Of a stretch of 64,000 nt of DNA, positions 1 through 10,331 are shown in pieces; position 1 is the first letter of the stretch; each line of letters begins with the position of its first letter. The stretch is from Muribaculum sp. GTDB taxonomy: Bacteria > Bacillota > Clostridia > Lachnospirales > Lachnospiraceae. The notes below the pieces were generated by a model, which was not told the origin of the DNA, made no database searches, and saw nothing but the letters and a program-made list of their open reading frames with translations. The stretch covers positions 1 through 64,000 of the forward strand of contig JAMPGV010000003.1 of assembly GCA_023663735.1 (NCBI GenBank). The letters are read 5' to 3'. The position numbers and the translations under genes were made by a program.

Positions 1-134
1 TTGGCGAAGCACCCTATGGTGCAAGCCTTAGAAGTGCTTCTCACCTTGGCCGCTTGCGGTGAAGGTTGGACGTCTGCGTTGAATGTGCAATTTGCACAAT
101 GACCCTTTACGAAACGTAGCGTTGCGCAATCGCC
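1..134 (-). repeat. Palindromic intergenic element, copy A (cut by window edge)
   Basis: Bases 1-134 match the reverse complement of 30228-30366 with scattered mismatches: the same TTGGCGAAGCACCCTATGGT start, the GTGCAATTTGCACAATGA box and a GCAATCGCC end. It lies downstream of the 3' end of ygiQ. The rest of the copy would be left of position 1. No coding sequence is seen. Confidence 0.75.
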
Positions 135-164
135 TATGTTTTTAGATAGGTTTTTCTTCTTTTT

Positions 165-2369
165 CTAATGAATATTCCGCATCGTCCGTCTCTTCGACGA
201 CTGTCCGTTCGGACGTCTAGCTTGCCGGCTCTGGTCTTTCGTCTGCTTTCCGCTCATCCGCCGGCCTTCCTGATGCTGGCCTTTCTGATGTCTGCCCTCT
301 TGACGTCTGCCTCCCTGATACTGGCTCTCCTGACGCCTGCCTCCCTGATACTGGCTCTCCTGACGTCTGCCTCCCTGATACTGGCTCTCCTGATGTCTGT
401 CCCCTTGATACTGGCTCTCCTGATGTCTGCTCTCCTGATGTCTGTCCCCTTGATACTGGCTCTCTTGATGTCTGCCCTTCTGATGCCGACTCTTGCTCTT
501 TCCCGCCGCGCCTCCGCCTCTTCCTCTCGTTCCCTTCGGATCCTTCCGCGCCGCATCCTGCTTTCTGGGATGTATCAGGCACTTTTTGTCAAATCCGATC
601 AAATCTTCTCTGCCCGCTTTTGTCAGCGCCTCGTAGACCAAATCGTAATTTTTCGGATTGCGGTACTGGATCAGTGCGCGCTGCATGGCTTTCTCATGCG
701 GATTCCGGCACACATACACCGGCTTTCCGTCTCTGGGATCCACCCCGGTGTAATACATGACCGTGGAAAGAGTGGACGGCGTCGGATAAAAATCTTGTAC
801 CTGCTCCGGCATGTATCCAAGATCCCTCAGATATTCCGCCAGCTCCACCGCCTCCTTCAGCGTGGAACCCGGGTGGGAGGACATGAGATAAGGTACCAGA
901 AACTGATTTTTGCCCAACGCCTCATTGAGCTTTTTGTACTTCTTCACAAACCGCTCGTAGACGGCGTTTTCCGGCTTTCCCATCCGGCGCAGCACGGCGT
1001 CGGAAATATGTTCCGGAGCCACTTTCAGCTGGCCGCTGATATGATGTTCCACCAGCTCCCGGAAGAATGTGTCGTCCGGATCCGCAAGCAGATAGTCAAA
1101 GCGGATGCCGGAGCGGATAAACACTTTCTTCACCCCGGGCAGCGTCCGCAGCCTGCGCAGCAGCTCCAGATAATCCTGATGCGTCGCCCGCAGGTTCGGA
1201 CAGGGCTTGGGATACAGGCATTGCCGATTCTTGCACACGCCCTTCGTCAACTGTTTGACGCAAGAAGGGTGCCTAAAATTGGCCGTGGGGCCTCCCACAT
1301 CATGGATATAGCCCTTAAAATCCGGCTCTTTGGTGAGCAGTTCCGCCTCCGCCACGATGGATTCATGGCTCCGCGCCTGTATCGTCCGCCCCTGATGGAA
1401 AGTCAAAGCGCAGAAACTGCATCCCCCGAAACATCCCCTGTTGCTGACCAGAGAAAATTGAATCTCCGCAATGGCGGGGACGCCGCCCTGCGCCTCATAA
1501 GAGGGATGATAGGCGCGCATATAGGGAAGGGCGTAGACTGCGTCCATCTCCTCCGTGGTAAGCGGCGGCTGCGGCGGATTCTGCACCACAGCCACCCCGT
1601 TCGGATACCGCTCGATCAGCGGCCTCCCCGTACAGGCGTCCGTGTTTTCATATTGAATCCTAAAGCTCTCGGCATAGCGCATCCGATCCGTCTTCATCTC
1701 CTCATAAGACGGAAGCTCAATGCCCTGATAGACGCTTGACGTGTCCTTCGTCTTGTAGACCGTCCCCTGAATAAAGCAGATATCCCGCACATCGATTCCG
1801 GACGCAAGCGCATCTGCAATCTCCACGATGGATTTCTCCCCCATGCCATAGGAGACAAGATCCGCCTGACTGTCCAGAAGAATAGAGCGTTTAAAACCAT
1901 CCGACCAGTAATCATAATGTGCAAGCCGCCGCAGACTGGCCTCGATTCCGCCGAGGATGACCGGTATGTCCCGATACGTTCTGCGGATCAGATTGCCGTA
2001 GACCACTGCGGCGTGATCCGGCCGTTTTCCCATCTCCCCGCCCGGCGTATAAGCGTCCTTGCTTCGTCTTTTCCCGGAGACGGAATAATGATTTACCATG
2101 CTATCCATGTTGCCGCCGCTTACGAGGAAGGCAAGCCGGGGCCGTCCCAGAACGGTAACGCTTCTCTCGTCCCGCCAGTCCGGCTGGGAAATGATCCCCA
2201 CGCTGTAACCGTGGGATTCCAGAACGCGGCTGATAATGGCATGTCCGAAGGAGGGATGATCCACATAGGCGTCCCCGATCACATAGACAAAATCAAGTTG
2301 TTCGATGCCTCGCTGCGCCAGCTCGTCGGCGCTTATGGGCAAAAATCCCCTGCCGCTCCAATCGCTCAA
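165..2369 (-). CDS. YgiQ family radical SAM protein with repetitive C-terminal tail
   Basis: A 734-residue radical SAM protein of the YgiQ family, whose substrate is not known. The N-terminal domain has the family sequences MVNHYS and [11 protein letters not shown]. The radical SAM cluster motif [10 protein letters not shown] lies near residue 316, and a second Cys-rich stretch ([17 protein letters not shown]) near residue 375. The start is TTG at 2369, overlapping the stop of the gene before it (TTGA), which suggests translational coupling. The last 110 or so residues are outside the family core: a Gln/Arg/His-rich tail of five-residue units such as RHQES and QYQGG, then a basic end. The tail resembles a disordered nucleic-acid-binding extension, but its role is not known. 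Confidence 0.9.
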   Translation of the reverse strand: MSDWSGRGFLPISADELAQRGIEQLDFVYVIGDAYVDHPSFGHAIISRVLESHGYSVGIISQPDWRDERSVTVLGRPRLAFLVSGGNMDSMVNHYSVSGKRRSKDAYTPGGEMGKRPDHAAVVYGNLIRRTYRDIPVILGGIEASLRRLAHYDYWSDGFKRSILLDSQADLVSYGMGEKSIVEIADALASGIDVRDICFIQGTVYKTKDTSSVYQGIELPSYEEMKTDRMRYAESFRIQYENTDACTGRPLIERYPNGVAVVQNPPQPPLTTEEMDAVYALPYMRAYHPSYEAQGGVPAIAEIQFSLVSNRGCFGGCSFCALTFHQGRTIQARSHESIVAEAELLTKEPDFKGYIHDVGGPTANFRHPSCVKQLTKGVCKNRQCLYPKPCPNLRATHQDYLELLRRLRTLPGVKKVFIRSGIRFDYLLADPDDTFFRELVEHHISGQLKVAPEHISDAVLRRMGKPENAVYERFVKKYKKLNEALGKNQFLVPYLMSSHPGSTLKEAVELAEYLRDLGYMPEQVQDFYPTPSTLSTVMYYTGVDPRDGKPVYVCRNPHEKAMQRALIQYRNPKNYDLVYEALTKAGREDLIGFDKKCLIHPRKQDAARKDPKGTRGRGGGAAGKSKSRHQKGRHQESQYQGDRHQESRHQESQYQGDRHQESQYQGGRRQESQYQGGRRQESQYQGGRRQEGRHQKGQHQEGRRMSGKQTKDQSRQARRPNGQSSKRRTMRNIH
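265..490 (-). repeat. In-frame 15/30-bp tandem repeat in ygiQ 3' end
   Basis: Units of 15 bp (five codons) and 30 bp are repeated about a dozen times. They encode variants of R-H/R-Q-E-S and Q-Y-Q-G-G/D. The array stays in frame, so its length can vary without breaking the protein. Confidence 0.85.
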
Positions 2370-3757
2370 ATGATCCCCCTGTCTGCTTCCGGTAAAAGCT
2401 CCGTATAATCCTCGATATAATAATCCGCCAATTCCCGTTTCCGCATACGAATATCCGCAGAATAAGCGTCCTCCACGGCACAGACCTTCATTCCGGCGCT
2501 CCGCCCCGCCAAAATGCCCGGAATAATATCCTCAAACACCAGACAACGAGCCGGATCCGCTTTCAGGCCTTCCGCCGCCGCCAGATAAATATCCGGGGCG
2601 GGTTTCCCTCTCCGGATCTCGCTTCCCGTCATCATACAGCCAAAATACTCCTGCAATCCGTGTACTTTTACGATATTGCCCAGCAGTTCTCTGGAATTGC
2701 TGGTGGCAATGCCCAGACGGATTCCCCGCTCTCTGCACCGGTCCAGAAACGCGCGCACACCTTTCTTCAGCGGGACTTCGTATTGGTATTTATCCCATGC
2801 CATGGCATTCCATCTGTCCTTGATCTGCTCCAGAGAGTGGGGAATGGCAAACCGTTCTTTGAAATAGACGGCGGTCTCGTGAAAACTCTTCCCTTCAATT
2901 TCATTTTGCAGCTTCTCGGGCAGTTCTATACCGAACTCCGCCAGATATTCGATGTCGATCTGCCGCCAGATCCACATGGAATCCACCAGCGTACCGTCCA
3001 GATCAAAAATCACGGCCTCCATCTCTTCCCACGGAATCGGACGCTTTCCGGATTTCAGCGCAGAGATTTCCGTCTCCGTCAACTCTCTGCACGCCCCAGG
3101 TTTCAAGTCCTCATCCAGACACAATGTCCCCAGACGCAGCCGCTTTAACGCCGTCACTTCGTTTCCCACCGCCTCTACCATGCGCTTGACCTGATGAAAT
3201 TTTCCCTCGTGAATCGTCAAAAGAATGCGGTTGGCGCCAAGCGGCTCCGCCTTGGCCGGAAGCGTGGTTTTTTTCCCGCCGATATCCACCCCCGTCTCCA
3301 GCGCGCTCAGATCCGCCGCGGAGAGCGGCGTTTTGGTCTCCACAAGATAAGTTTTGTCCACATGCTTTCCGGGAGAGAGCAGTTCATGTACCAGCGCCCC
3401 GTCGTCCGTGAGGAGCATCAGCCCCTCCGTGTCCTTGTCCAGACGCCCCGCCGGGACGATTTCCCTCTTTTGATCCCGTTCCGCAAGACAAGGTCTGAGC
3501 AGGTCTAACACCGTCTCGTCCGCCGCATCCCGCGTGGCGGATACCACGCCCTTCGGCTTATTTAACATATAATAAACATGGGGACGGTAGCTTAAAGAGA
3601 TCCCCTTGCAGACGATCTCATCCGCAGCCTCGTCGATTTTCTGTTCGGGCAGGGAAGCCGGGACGCCGTTTACGGTCACATACCCTTTGCGGATATACTG
3701 CTTGACCTCCGTGCGGCTGCCCATATTCAGTTGGCATAAGTATTTATCCAGACGCAT
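2366..3757 (-). CDS. Fused 16S rRNA pseudouridine synthase (RsuA type) and HAD phosphatase
   Basis: A 463-residue two-domain protein. Residues 1-60 form an S4 RNA-binding domain ([19 protein letters not shown]). Residues 60-235 form an RsuA/RluB/E/F-type pseudouridine synthase, with catalytic Asp in [17 protein letters not shown] and the KTYLV and GKFHQVKRM motifs. From about residue 243 a HAD hydrolase of the beta-phosphoglucomutase type starts ([36 protein letters not shown]). I chose the ATG at 3757 because GGTGGAG lies six bases upstream; an in-frame GTG at 3769 has no such site. The first half should modify 16S rRNA. The HAD substrate is not predictable. The frame runs through the junction without a stop, so this is one polypeptide as read. 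Confidence 0.88.
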   Translation of the reverse strand: MRLDKYLCQLNMGSRTEVKQYIRKGYVTVNGVPASLPEQKIDEAADEIVCKGISLSYRPHVYYMLNKPKGVVSATRDAADETVLDLLRPCLAERDQKREIVPAGRLDKDTEGLMLLTDDGALVHELLSPGKHVDKTYLVETKTPLSAADLSALETGVDIGGKKTTLPAKAEPLGANRILLTIHEGKFHQVKRMVEAVGNEVTALKRLRLGTLCLDEDLKPGACRELTETEISALKSGKRPIPWEEMEAVIFDLDGTLVDSMWIWRQIDIEYLAEFGIELPEKLQNEIEGKSFHETAVYFKERFAIPHSLEQIKDRWNAMAWDKYQYEVPLKKGVRAFLDRCRERGIRLGIATSNSRELLGNIVKVHGLQEYFGCMMTGSEIRRGKPAPDIYLAAAEGLKADPARCLVFEDIIPGILAGRSAGMKVCAVEDAYSADIRMRKRELADYYIEDYTELLPEADRGII

Positions 3758-3816
3758 GTTTCTCTCCACCTGTCACATATAATAGAATCAAATACACAAG
3801 CCTGCGGATCAACCTT

Positions 3817-4812
3817 ATGCATAAAATTCGTCCGTATCTGCCGCACAGATGCCTCAATATCCTTTATACGCTGCTGTTTCTGATTCTGACCGCCTGTATG
3901 CTCACCCATTCCCGCCTAAGCCTCTATTATGCCTTCACGGGGCTGGATCTCTGGTACCGCAACATGGTGCCGGTTCTTCTGCCCTTCATGATTCTCTCGG
4001 GCGCCCTGATCCGCATGGAACTGACGGAAGGCTTCACCGCCTTGGTCTATCCCGTCGTCGGCCCGCTCTTTCGCGTGAGGCGCAATGTGTGCTATGTCAT
4101 AATCATGGGGTTTCTGTGCGGTTTTCCCATGGGGGCAAAATGCGTGGGCGATCTGTATGCCCGCGGCGGTCTCACCCGCGGGGAGGCCTCCTATCTGCTG
4201 GCCTTCTGCAACAACATCGGCCCCATTTATTTCGTGAGCTTTGCGCTTCCCCTGATCGGCTGTACCCAAACCGCGCTCTGCCTGTTCGGCATGTACGGCA
4301 TTCCGCTTCTGTATGGCTTATTTCTTCGTTATACGGCCTACGCCGGACTGTATGCCGCAGACCGCCCTGTTCCGCATAGGAATGTCTTGACAGGGAACAC
4401 GCTGTCCGCCGCCTTCCAAAACGCATCCGGAAGTCTATCCCCAACACCCTCTCTGCTCTCCGCGCTGGATGAATCCATCCACGCCTCCCTGCAGAGCATT
4501 CTCATGCTGGGCGGCTATATGATCCTGTTCAATCTTCTGATGCTTCTGCCCCATCTGATAACGGGAAATCCGCCCCGGCTTGCGGCGCCTCTCTTTGAAA
4601 TCACGGGCGGGCTGAAACTGCTGGGGGACAGCGCGCCCTTCTGCTCGCTCGTTCTATTGTCTTTCGGCGGCTTCTCCTGTATCGCCCAGACCTACACCTG
4701 TATCCGGGACACCGATCTCTCCATCGGCGGCTATGTGTTCCACAAACTCATCCTCACCGCGCTGTCCGCCGCCTATTATTCCCTCTGCCTGCGCCTCTTT
4801 TTCCGCTTCTGA
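3817..4812 (+). CDS. ylbJ: YlbJ-like sporulation membrane protein
   Basis: A 331-residue membrane protein with about eight hydrophobic segments. It matches the nucleoside-recognition (Gate) domain family that includes Bacillus YlbJ, needed for spore cortex formation. Family-like stretches are GFLCGFPMGAKCVGDLY, LLAFCNNIGPIYF and SFGGFSCIAQTY. The ATG at 3817 has no good ribosome site, so the start is less sure. It is one of few plus-strand genes here, divergent from the pseudouridine synthase. Its end overlaps the convergent amidase gene by 37 bp (4776-4812). In Bacillus ylbJ sits beside coaD and rsmD, which here lie 2 kb away, so the association is partly kept. Confidence 0.8.
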   Translation: MHKIRPYLPHRCLNILYTLLFLILTACMLTHSRLSLYYAFTGLDLWYRNMVPVLLPFMILSGALIRMELTEGFTALVYPVVGPLFRVRRNVCYVIIMGFLCGFPMGAKCVGDLYARGGLTRGEASYLLAFCNNIGPIYFVSFALPLIGCTQTALCLFGMYGIPLLYGLFLRYTAYAGLYAADRPVPHRNVLTGNTLSAAFQNASGSLSPTPSLLSALDESIHASLQSILMLGGYMILFNLLMLLPHLITGNPPRLAAPLFEITGGLKLLGDSAPFCSLVLLSFGGFSCIAQTYTCIRDTDLSIGGYVFHKLILTALSAAYYSLCLRLFFRF

Positions 4813-6155
4813 TAGTGAATTGTCTGCGCCGTCAGCACGATGACAAAGAGGAGGATCACCAGCACCAGACAAAATTTCAAGAACGTCAAAATCCCCACCG
4901 TGGATTCTCCCTCCTCCGCTCCGCCGTCCACAGGCATGAACGTAGTCGTGCCAATGGATTTGCGCGGATGTTCCACAGGCTCCGTAGCCGGAGGAACCGT
5001 GGATTCCTCCTCCGAATGCTCCTGCAGGCTCTCACCGGAAGCGGCTTCCTCCGTTCGCCTCGTGAAATTCTGTTCAAAGGCCAGCACATTGCTCTTCGTA
5101 TCCAGATCCGCCAGATTATAGGCCCGCAGGACAATGCGCGGCCTTGTGCCTCCGGGAATCAAAAGATTCAGCTGAAAGGTATCCGTGTATTCTCCTGTCA
5201 GCGCATTGCTCCCCGGCCAGCTCTCCAGCCTCGACCAGTTCTGTCCCCCGTCCAGACTGTACCGGTAATAGATCAGCGGGCTGTCATAATCCGCCGCCCG
5301 GACGGTAAGGCTCATCTGCCCGGTGTCATAATCGCATTCCAAAAGCTCGATCTCGCAGACGTCCGGGGCGGTGCTGTCCGTCAGGGTGGCCTGCACCAGA
5401 CTCTCCGCGGAGGCGGGCGCAAGGTCCACGCCTGCGCTGTAGTCCACTCCCAGCGAACTGCTCTTTAAGCCAAAATACTTCGCCACGGAGAGCGCATCCG
5501 TTCTGCCAAACTCCGCAAATCCCTCCTCATTTTGAATGTACCCCGCATCCCGCTCCTCATCCACATAGCAATGCTCGATAATGACCGCCGGAACGGAGAG
5601 CGCGGCGGCCTCCCGGATAATGCCGTAATAATCGGTTCCCTCCGCATTTTTCCGATTCTTCACGCCGCGGAGGAACAGCCCTTTCTCCTCCATGGCCTGC
5701 AAGTGCAGATAGCCAAACTGATAGCCGTAGGCGTTATAAGGCGTCTCGCAGGAGACCCAGACCTCCGTGCCGAACATGGAGTGGTTCTCCGAAGCGTTAT
5801 AATGAATGCTGAAGAGGAAATCCGCACCCTTCTCCGCCGCAAACTCGGCCCGCTCCTTCAACGACAGATCTCTGTCGTCCGAGTGGGTCAGCCAGACCTC
5901 CACATTGTCGTATTGTTCCAGCTCCTGCATCATGGCTTTGGCGGTCACCATGGTCATTTCTTTCTCGATGGTGTGTCCCGACTGTGTGCCGCCGTTGGTG
6001 CCTCCATGTCCGGGATCAATCACTATGACGATTTTGTCTCCCACCGGCTGTACCCGGTCGGCCGCCCGCGCGCTCACTCCGGGCGCGGCAATCATCCCCA
6101 GAATCAAAATTACGGCCCAAAACAGGCGCTTCCTATGCTTCACAAACAGATTCAT
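4776..6155 (-). CDS. N-acetylmuramoyl-L-alanine amidase, membrane-anchored at both ends
   Basis: A 459-residue Amidase_3 enzyme that cuts the bond between MurNAc and the peptide stem of peptidoglycan. A signal or anchor segment spans residues 8-30. The catalytic domain covers about residues 42-230, with zinc and catalytic residues in VIDPGHGG, the Glu of IEKEM, FSIHYNAS and IIEHCYVDEE. Residues 265-360 look like a beta-sandwich domain (SPLIYYRYSLDGGQNW). A Glu/Thr-rich linker follows, and a transmembrane helix lies near residue 430 (LKFCLVLVILLFVIVL) before a basic end. A C-terminal anchor is unusual for this family and suggests a membrane-held cell wall hydrolase. The start has GGGAG about nine bases upstream. 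Confidence 0.9.
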   Translation of the reverse strand: MNLFVKHRKRLFWAVILILGMIAAPGVSARAADRVQPVGDKIVIVIDPGHGGTNGGTQSGHTIEKEMTMVTAKAMMQELEQYDNVEVWLTHSDDRDLSLKERAEFAAEKGADFLFSIHYNASENHSMFGTEVWVSCETPYNAYGYQFGYLHLQAMEEKGLFLRGVKNRKNAEGTDYYGIIREAAALSVPAVIIEHCYVDEERDAGYIQNEEGFAEFGRTDALSVAKYFGLKSSSLGVDYSAGVDLAPASAESLVQATLTDSTAPDVCEIELLECDYDTGQMSLTVRAADYDSPLIYYRYSLDGGQNWSRLESWPGSNALTGEYTDTFQLNLLIPGGTRPRIVLRAYNLADLDTKSNVLAFEQNFTRRTEEAASGESLQEHSEEESTVPPATEPVEHPRKSIGTTTFMPVDGGAEEGESTVGILTFLKFCLVLVILLFVIVLTAQTIHYQKRKKRRRQRE

Positions 6156-6181
6156 AAATCATTACTCCCGTATACAATCGC

Positions 6182-6215
6182 AAAAACCAGCTTTCATGGC
6201 AGAAAACTGGTTTTT
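6182..6215 (-). terminator. Intrinsic terminator after the coaD / coiled-coil gene pair
   Basis: A long inverted repeat (AAAACCAGCTTTC ... GAAAACTGGTTTT, loop ATGGCA), followed on the minus strand by TTTTGC. It lies between the stop at 6237 and the amidase start at 6155. Confidence 0.65.
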
Positions 6216-6236
6216 ATGAAATAGATTTTTAGGAAA

Positions 6237-6833
6237 TCAGGATATGCCCTCCGTCCCGCCGTCCGAATCGTCCAAAATCACTGCCTCCAAATCCTCCACC
6301 GGATGCAGTTCCTGTCTGTTGGACTGGATGATGTCCCGGTACTGGCTCAGCGAACCGATGAGACTCTCGTAATTGCTGGTGGCAGACTGTGTGGACGCCG
6401 TGATCACATTCTCCAGATGCGCCAGCATATCGTCCATATACTGCATGGCCGCAGTGCGCACCGCATTGGCCTCCATGGTAGCGTTGTCCAGAATCTCCTG
6501 CGCCTGTGCGGTGGCCATGGTCACCACCTCGTTGGCCTGCGCATAGGCCTGCTGCATGATCTCATGCTCGTTGATCAGCTCGTTGGTATGTACGGTGGCC
6601 TCGTTGATCAGCGCCTCCGCCTTCTCCCGGGCGTCCTGAAGAATCGCCTCCTTATTGCTGATGATCTTCTGATAACGCTTGATCTCATCGGGAGTCTTCA
6701 TGCGCAGTTCGCGGAGGAGTTCGTCAATCTCCTCCTTGTTCACGATGATATCCGTGTTGGACATGAACTTGGGCTTGCAATTTTCGATATACTCTTCTAT
6801 TTCATCGATGAGCTGTTCAATTCTGCTACTCAT
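6237..6833 (-). CDS. Coiled-coil protein, DivIVA/ATP-synthase-subunit-b-like
   Basis: A 198-residue protein with a long central helix region, roughly residues 35-165, rich in Ala, Glu, Gln and Met ([36 protein letters not shown]). It has no membrane segment. The pattern recalls DivIVA and ATPase subunit b or E coiled coils, and I cannot name a function. The ATG at 6833 is chosen because AAGGAGAGG precedes it by three to four bases. This start overlaps the coaD stop by eight bases, pointing to coupled translation. The end is acidic (LDDSDGG). A cytoplasmic or membrane-periphery scaffold role is only an inference. Confidence 0.75.
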   Translation of the reverse strand: MSSRIEQLIDEIEEYIENCKPKFMSNTDIIVNKEEIDELLRELRMKTPDEIKRYQKIISNKEAILQDAREKAEALINEATVHTNELINEHEIMQQAYAQANEVVTMATAQAQEILDNATMEANAVRTAAMQYMDDMLAHLENVITASTQSATSNYESLIGSLSQYRDIIQSNRQELHPVEDLEAVILDDSDGGTEGIS

Positions 6834-7332
6834 TAGCCTCTCCTTTATCATTCCTGTCATATTTTTCATAGATCATCTTCGCCACAAAATCAGGAACGCA
6901 TTCGCTGATATCTCCGCCAAAACTGGCAATTTCCTTGACGCTGGAAGAGCTTAGGTAGGCATATTCCAGACGGGCCGTGAGGAAAATCGTATCCAGATTC
7001 CCTTTGGAAAGCTTGCTGTTCGTCTGGGCAATCTGCAGCTCATACTCAAAATCCGTGATCGCGCGCAGTCCCCGCACAGAGATATGAAAATCATTCTCCG
7101 CCGCATAATTAATCAAAAGGCCGCTGAAACTGTCCACTCTCACATTGGGGATATCTTTGGTCGCCTCTTTTAATATCTTAACACGTTCTTCCACAGAAAA
7201 CAACGGGGTCTTTACTTTATTATTGAGTACGCTGACCGTCAGCTCGTCAAAAGTCTCCGCGGCCCGCCGGATGATATCCAGATGTCCATACGTCATGGGG
7301 TCAAAACTTCCGGGATAAACAGCTCTCTTCAT
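6826..7332 (-). CDS. coaD: Phosphopantetheine adenylyltransferase
   Basis: A 168-residue CoaD, the normal family length, catalysing ATP + 4'-phosphopantetheine to dephospho-CoA, the fourth step of CoA synthesis. Visible motifs are the N-terminal [19 protein letters not shown] with the TxGH nucleotidyl site (here TYGH), [16 protein letters not shown], and [15 protein letters not shown] near the end. GGAGGATGAC precedes the ATG. It follows rsmD by 43 bp, an order kept in most Firmicutes. Confidence 0.97.
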   Translation of the reverse strand: MKRAVYPGSFDPMTYGHLDIIRRAAETFDELTVSVLNNKVKTPLFSVEERVKILKEATKDIPNVRVDSFSGLLINYAAENDFHISVRGLRAITDFEYELQIAQTNSKLSKGNLDTIFLTARLEYAYLSSSSVKEIASFGGDISECVPDFVAKMIYEKYDRNDKGEANE

Positions 7333-7375
7333 GTCATCCTCCGCTCCACCTTTTCATCTGTCGCCCTGCCGCCTG

Positions 7376-7930
7376 TCAGCCGCCGGTATACCGCAGAAAA
7401 AGATGTTTATTCGTCTTATATTTCTTCTCCTTGGAAATCTCATAGCCCAGTTCTCTGGTCCATTCAAAAGGCGTCTGCAGCTGTGCCTCCACCACAATCA
7501 GCGTCTCCCGGGTCACAAAAGGCATCCCGCACAGCACACTCAGCACGCGCCGCTCCTGCTCCTGACGGTAGGGAGGATCCATATAAACAATATCCACGCT
7601 GCTCTCCCGGATGCCGGAAAGCGCCGCCACCACATCCTGTTTGATCACGATACCACGGTCTGTAAATTTCGTAAAGGTCAGATTTTGCCCTATACAGGCA
7701 ATCGCTTTAGGTGCATTCTCCACGAAATACGCTCTCTTCGCGCCGCGGCTTAACGCCTCGATCCCGATGCCGCCGCTTCCGGCAAACAGATCGACGAACA
7801 CGCCGCCCGGCACATAGGGCTGCAGCATATTAAATAAAGTCTCTTTGATTCGATCCGTGGTCGGCCGGGTGTCCATTCCCTCCGGTGTTTTTAGGGGAAG
7901 GCTTCTGGCCGTTCCGGCAATCACTCTCAT
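7376..7930 (-). CDS. rsmD: 16S rRNA (guanine966-N2)-methyltransferase
   Basis: A 184-residue RsmD. Starting residues MRVIAGTARSLPLKTP are typical. The SAM-binding motif is VDLFAGSGGIGIEALSRGA near residue 45, and the N-methyltransferase motif is MDPPY near residue 117. It methylates G966 of 16S rRNA in the small subunit. GGAGAG precedes the ATG. It is the first gene of the rsmD-coaD pair. Confidence 0.95.
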   Translation of the reverse strand: MRVIAGTARSLPLKTPEGMDTRPTTDRIKETLFNMLQPYVPGGVFVDLFAGSGGIGIEALSRGAKRAYFVENAPKAIACIGQNLTFTKFTDRGIVIKQDVVAALSGIRESSVDIVYMDPPYRQEQERRVLSVLCGMPFVTRETLIVVEAQLQTPFEWTRELGYEISKEKKYKTNKHLFLRYTGG

Positions 7931-8041
7931 TCGGTTCTCTCCATTCTCTTGTCCGGACGCCGGACAGCGGTATGCCGCCGGACGCCCTGCTTTATCACCA
8001 TGCGTATCACGCTATGCGTACACGCCGCTTGCGTATCACGG

Positions 8042-10285
8042 CTACGCGCGGATTTTTACGCCCTTGCCGTCCCGCTTGCCCAGCTTGATGCTGTGCAGGG
8101 ACAGGGTTCTGGACTTGTACTCGATGCTCGCCTCCTCCGTCCCCCGGGTGTAGTATACGGCCTCCAGACTGTCTTTGTTCCCGAGTTTCATGCCGCGCAC
8201 GCCCACCGCGCCCTTCTTTTTCTCGGGAATCTCCTCCACTGAAAAGCGCAGGAAATATCCTTCCTTGGACTGCAGCACGATATGCTTCTGGTCATACAGG
8301 GGGAGAACGCTCAAAAGGGAATCCCCCTCCCCGAGCTTGGTGGCCGCCACCGTGCGCTTGGTCACGTCAAACTCCCCGCCGTCCACAATTTTCATCATGG
8401 ACTGTGCGGTGACAAAGAGTACCTGTTTCAGATTCAGCTCGGACTGGCTGGTCACGCACACCAGCTGCTCCCGCTCGGTACTGTAATTGCTCACATTGTC
8501 GATGGGGACGCCCTTATCCCGGAATTTGCCAAAGGGCAGATCCTGCACTTTCACGGTATGCATCTGGCCCGTATCCGTAAAGAGGCAGATTCTGCCTGTG
8601 TTTTTGCAGGGGAAGACATATTTGTTCTCCGCGTCCGCCGCCTCTTTGTTGCGCTCGTAGGCGGCGGTGTCGATGGTCTTGGCATAACCGAAGCGATCCA
8701 TGAGGAACAGCACCTCCATCTCCTCCAGCTCTTTCTCTTTATAGACCGCCTCCCTGCCGTTCTCGATCACGGTTCGGCGGGGGCGTCCGTACTCCCGCTT
8801 GTAGCCGTCCAATTCGTTGATAATCACCTGCGCCATGGAATCCCTGCGTTCCAGAATATCCTCGTAGCGGTAGATGTTGGCCATGGTTTCCTCATGCTCG
8901 TTAATCAGCGCCTCCAGCTCCAGTCCGATCAGCTTGTACAGGCGCATCTCCAGAATGGCGTTGGCCTGCTTCTCCGTAAAGGCAAGCTGCGCCGCCATAA
9001 TCTTGGACTCTCTGGATTTGAATTTGATGCCGTCCACCTGCCCCTCCACCAGACAGGCTTTCGCCATATTGCGGTCTCTGGATCCCCGCAGGATCTCGAT
9101 AATCAGGTCGATGACATTGCAAGCCTTGATTAACCCCTCCTGAATCTCCCTGCGCTCCATCTCCTTCGCCAGCAGATTGGTGTATTTGCGGGTCGCAATC
9201 TCATACTGGAAATCCACGTTGGCCTTGATGATCTGCCGCAGGCTCATAGTCTCGGGCCGGCCGTCCGCAATCGCCAGCATATTGACCCCGAAGGTATCCT
9301 CCAGACGGGTCTTTTTGTAGAGCATATTCACAAAATTTTCCACATCCGCGTCTTTCTTCAACTCGATGACAATCCGGATGCCGTCCTTGGAGGACTGATT
9401 GGAAATATCCACGATATCCTGCGTCTTCTTGGTCTCGGAGAGCGCCGCCACGTCGGAGAGGAACTTGGCGATATTCGCGCCGATCATAGGATAGGGAAGC
9501 TCCGTGATCACCACATTGGTTCTGCCGCCTTTTACCTGTTCCAATTCCACCTTGCCGCGGATCTTGATTTTGCCGGTTCCGGTCTCATAGATCTCGGGCA
9601 GTTCGTCCTTGTTGATGACAATTCCGCCGGTGGGAAAATCCGGTCCTTTCAGATGGCGCAGCAATTCCCTGTCGGTGGCCGACTCGTTCATCATATAGGC
9701 CTTGACCGCGTCGATCACCTCCCCCAGATTGTGCGGGGGGATGTTGGTGGCCATTCCCACGGCGATTCCCTCGGAGCCGTTGACCAGCAGATTGGGGATC
9801 CGCACGGGCAGTACGGAAGGCTCCTTTTCCGTCTCGTCAAAGTTTGGGACAAAATCCACCACGTCCTTGTCCAGATCCGCCAGAAACGCCTCCTGCGTAA
9901 TCTTCTGCAGCCGCGCCTCCGTATAACGCATGGCGGCGGCGCCGTCGCCCTCGATATTGCCAAAATTCCCGTGGCCGTCCACCAGCGGCAGGCCTTTTTT
10001 GAAGTCCTGCGTCATCACCACCAGCGCCTCGTAGATGGAACTGTCGCCGTGGGGATGGTATTTACCCATGGTGTCGCCCACGATGCGGGCGCTCTTCCGG
10101 TAGGGTCTGTCATAGCGAATGCCCAGCTCATGCATGTCATAGAGCGTCCTTCTCTGCACGGGCTTCAAGCCGTCCCGCACATCCGGAAGCGCCCGGGCCA
10201 CAATCACGCTCATAGCATAGTCGATAAAAGATTTCTGCATCTCCTCGGAATATTCGGTTCGTATGATTCTGTCATTCTCGTTCAT
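8042..10285 (-). CDS. parC: DNA topoisomerase IV subunit A (ParC-type)
   Basis: A 747-residue type IIA topoisomerase A subunit that cuts and rejoins DNA. Near the N terminus it has the motif [17 protein letters not shown], the [15 protein letters not shown] region, and catalytic Tyr in [10 protein letters not shown] near residue 120. The C-terminal blades are degenerate: no GyrA box (QRRGGKG) is present, only GKFRDKG and GAVGVRG. Length is below the usual 800 or more of GyrA, and QRR in place of HRR at the start fits ParC. I therefore favour a second, decatenating topoisomerase over gyrase, although automated annotation may say gyrA. AAGGAG precedes the start. The partner B subunit is 0.8 kb upstream. 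Confidence 0.8.
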   Translation of the reverse strand: MNENDRIIRTEYSEEMQKSFIDYAMSVIVARALPDVRDGLKPVQRRTLYDMHELGIRYDRPYRKSARIVGDTMGKYHPHGDSSIYEALVVMTQDFKKGLPLVDGHGNFGNIEGDGAAAMRYTEARLQKITQEAFLADLDKDVVDFVPNFDETEKEPSVLPVRIPNLLVNGSEGIAVGMATNIPPHNLGEVIDAVKAYMMNESATDRELLRHLKGPDFPTGGIVINKDELPEIYETGTGKIKIRGKVELEQVKGGRTNVVITELPYPMIGANIAKFLSDVAALSETKKTQDIVDISNQSSKDGIRIVIELKKDADVENFVNMLYKKTRLEDTFGVNMLAIADGRPETMSLRQIIKANVDFQYEIATRKYTNLLAKEMERREIQEGLIKACNVIDLIIEILRGSRDRNMAKACLVEGQVDGIKFKSRESKIMAAQLAFTEKQANAILEMRLYKLIGLELEALINEHEETMANIYRYEDILERRDSMAQVIINELDGYKREYGRPRRTVIENGREAVYKEKELEEMEVLFLMDRFGYAKTIDTAAYERNKEAADAENKYVFPCKNTGRICLFTDTGQMHTVKVQDLPFGKFRDKGVPIDNVSNYSTEREQLVCVTSQSELNLKQVLFVTAQSMMKIVDGGEFDVTKRTVAATKLGEGDSLLSVLPLYDQKHIVLQSKEGYFLRFSVEEIPEKKKGAVGVRGMKLGNKDSLEAVYYTRGTEEASIEYKSRTLSLHSIKLGKRDGKGVKIRA

Positions 10286-10331
10286 AATGCTCCTTGTGTT
10301 CTCCTACTTGATATGCTTCCGTACACGCGCC

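Noticed and set aside
168..1739. Long plus-strand open frame opposite ygiQ
   Set aside because: Low-complexity Leu/Ile-rich translation comes from the repeat read backwards; no ribosome site; the minus-strand radical SAM gene explains the region.
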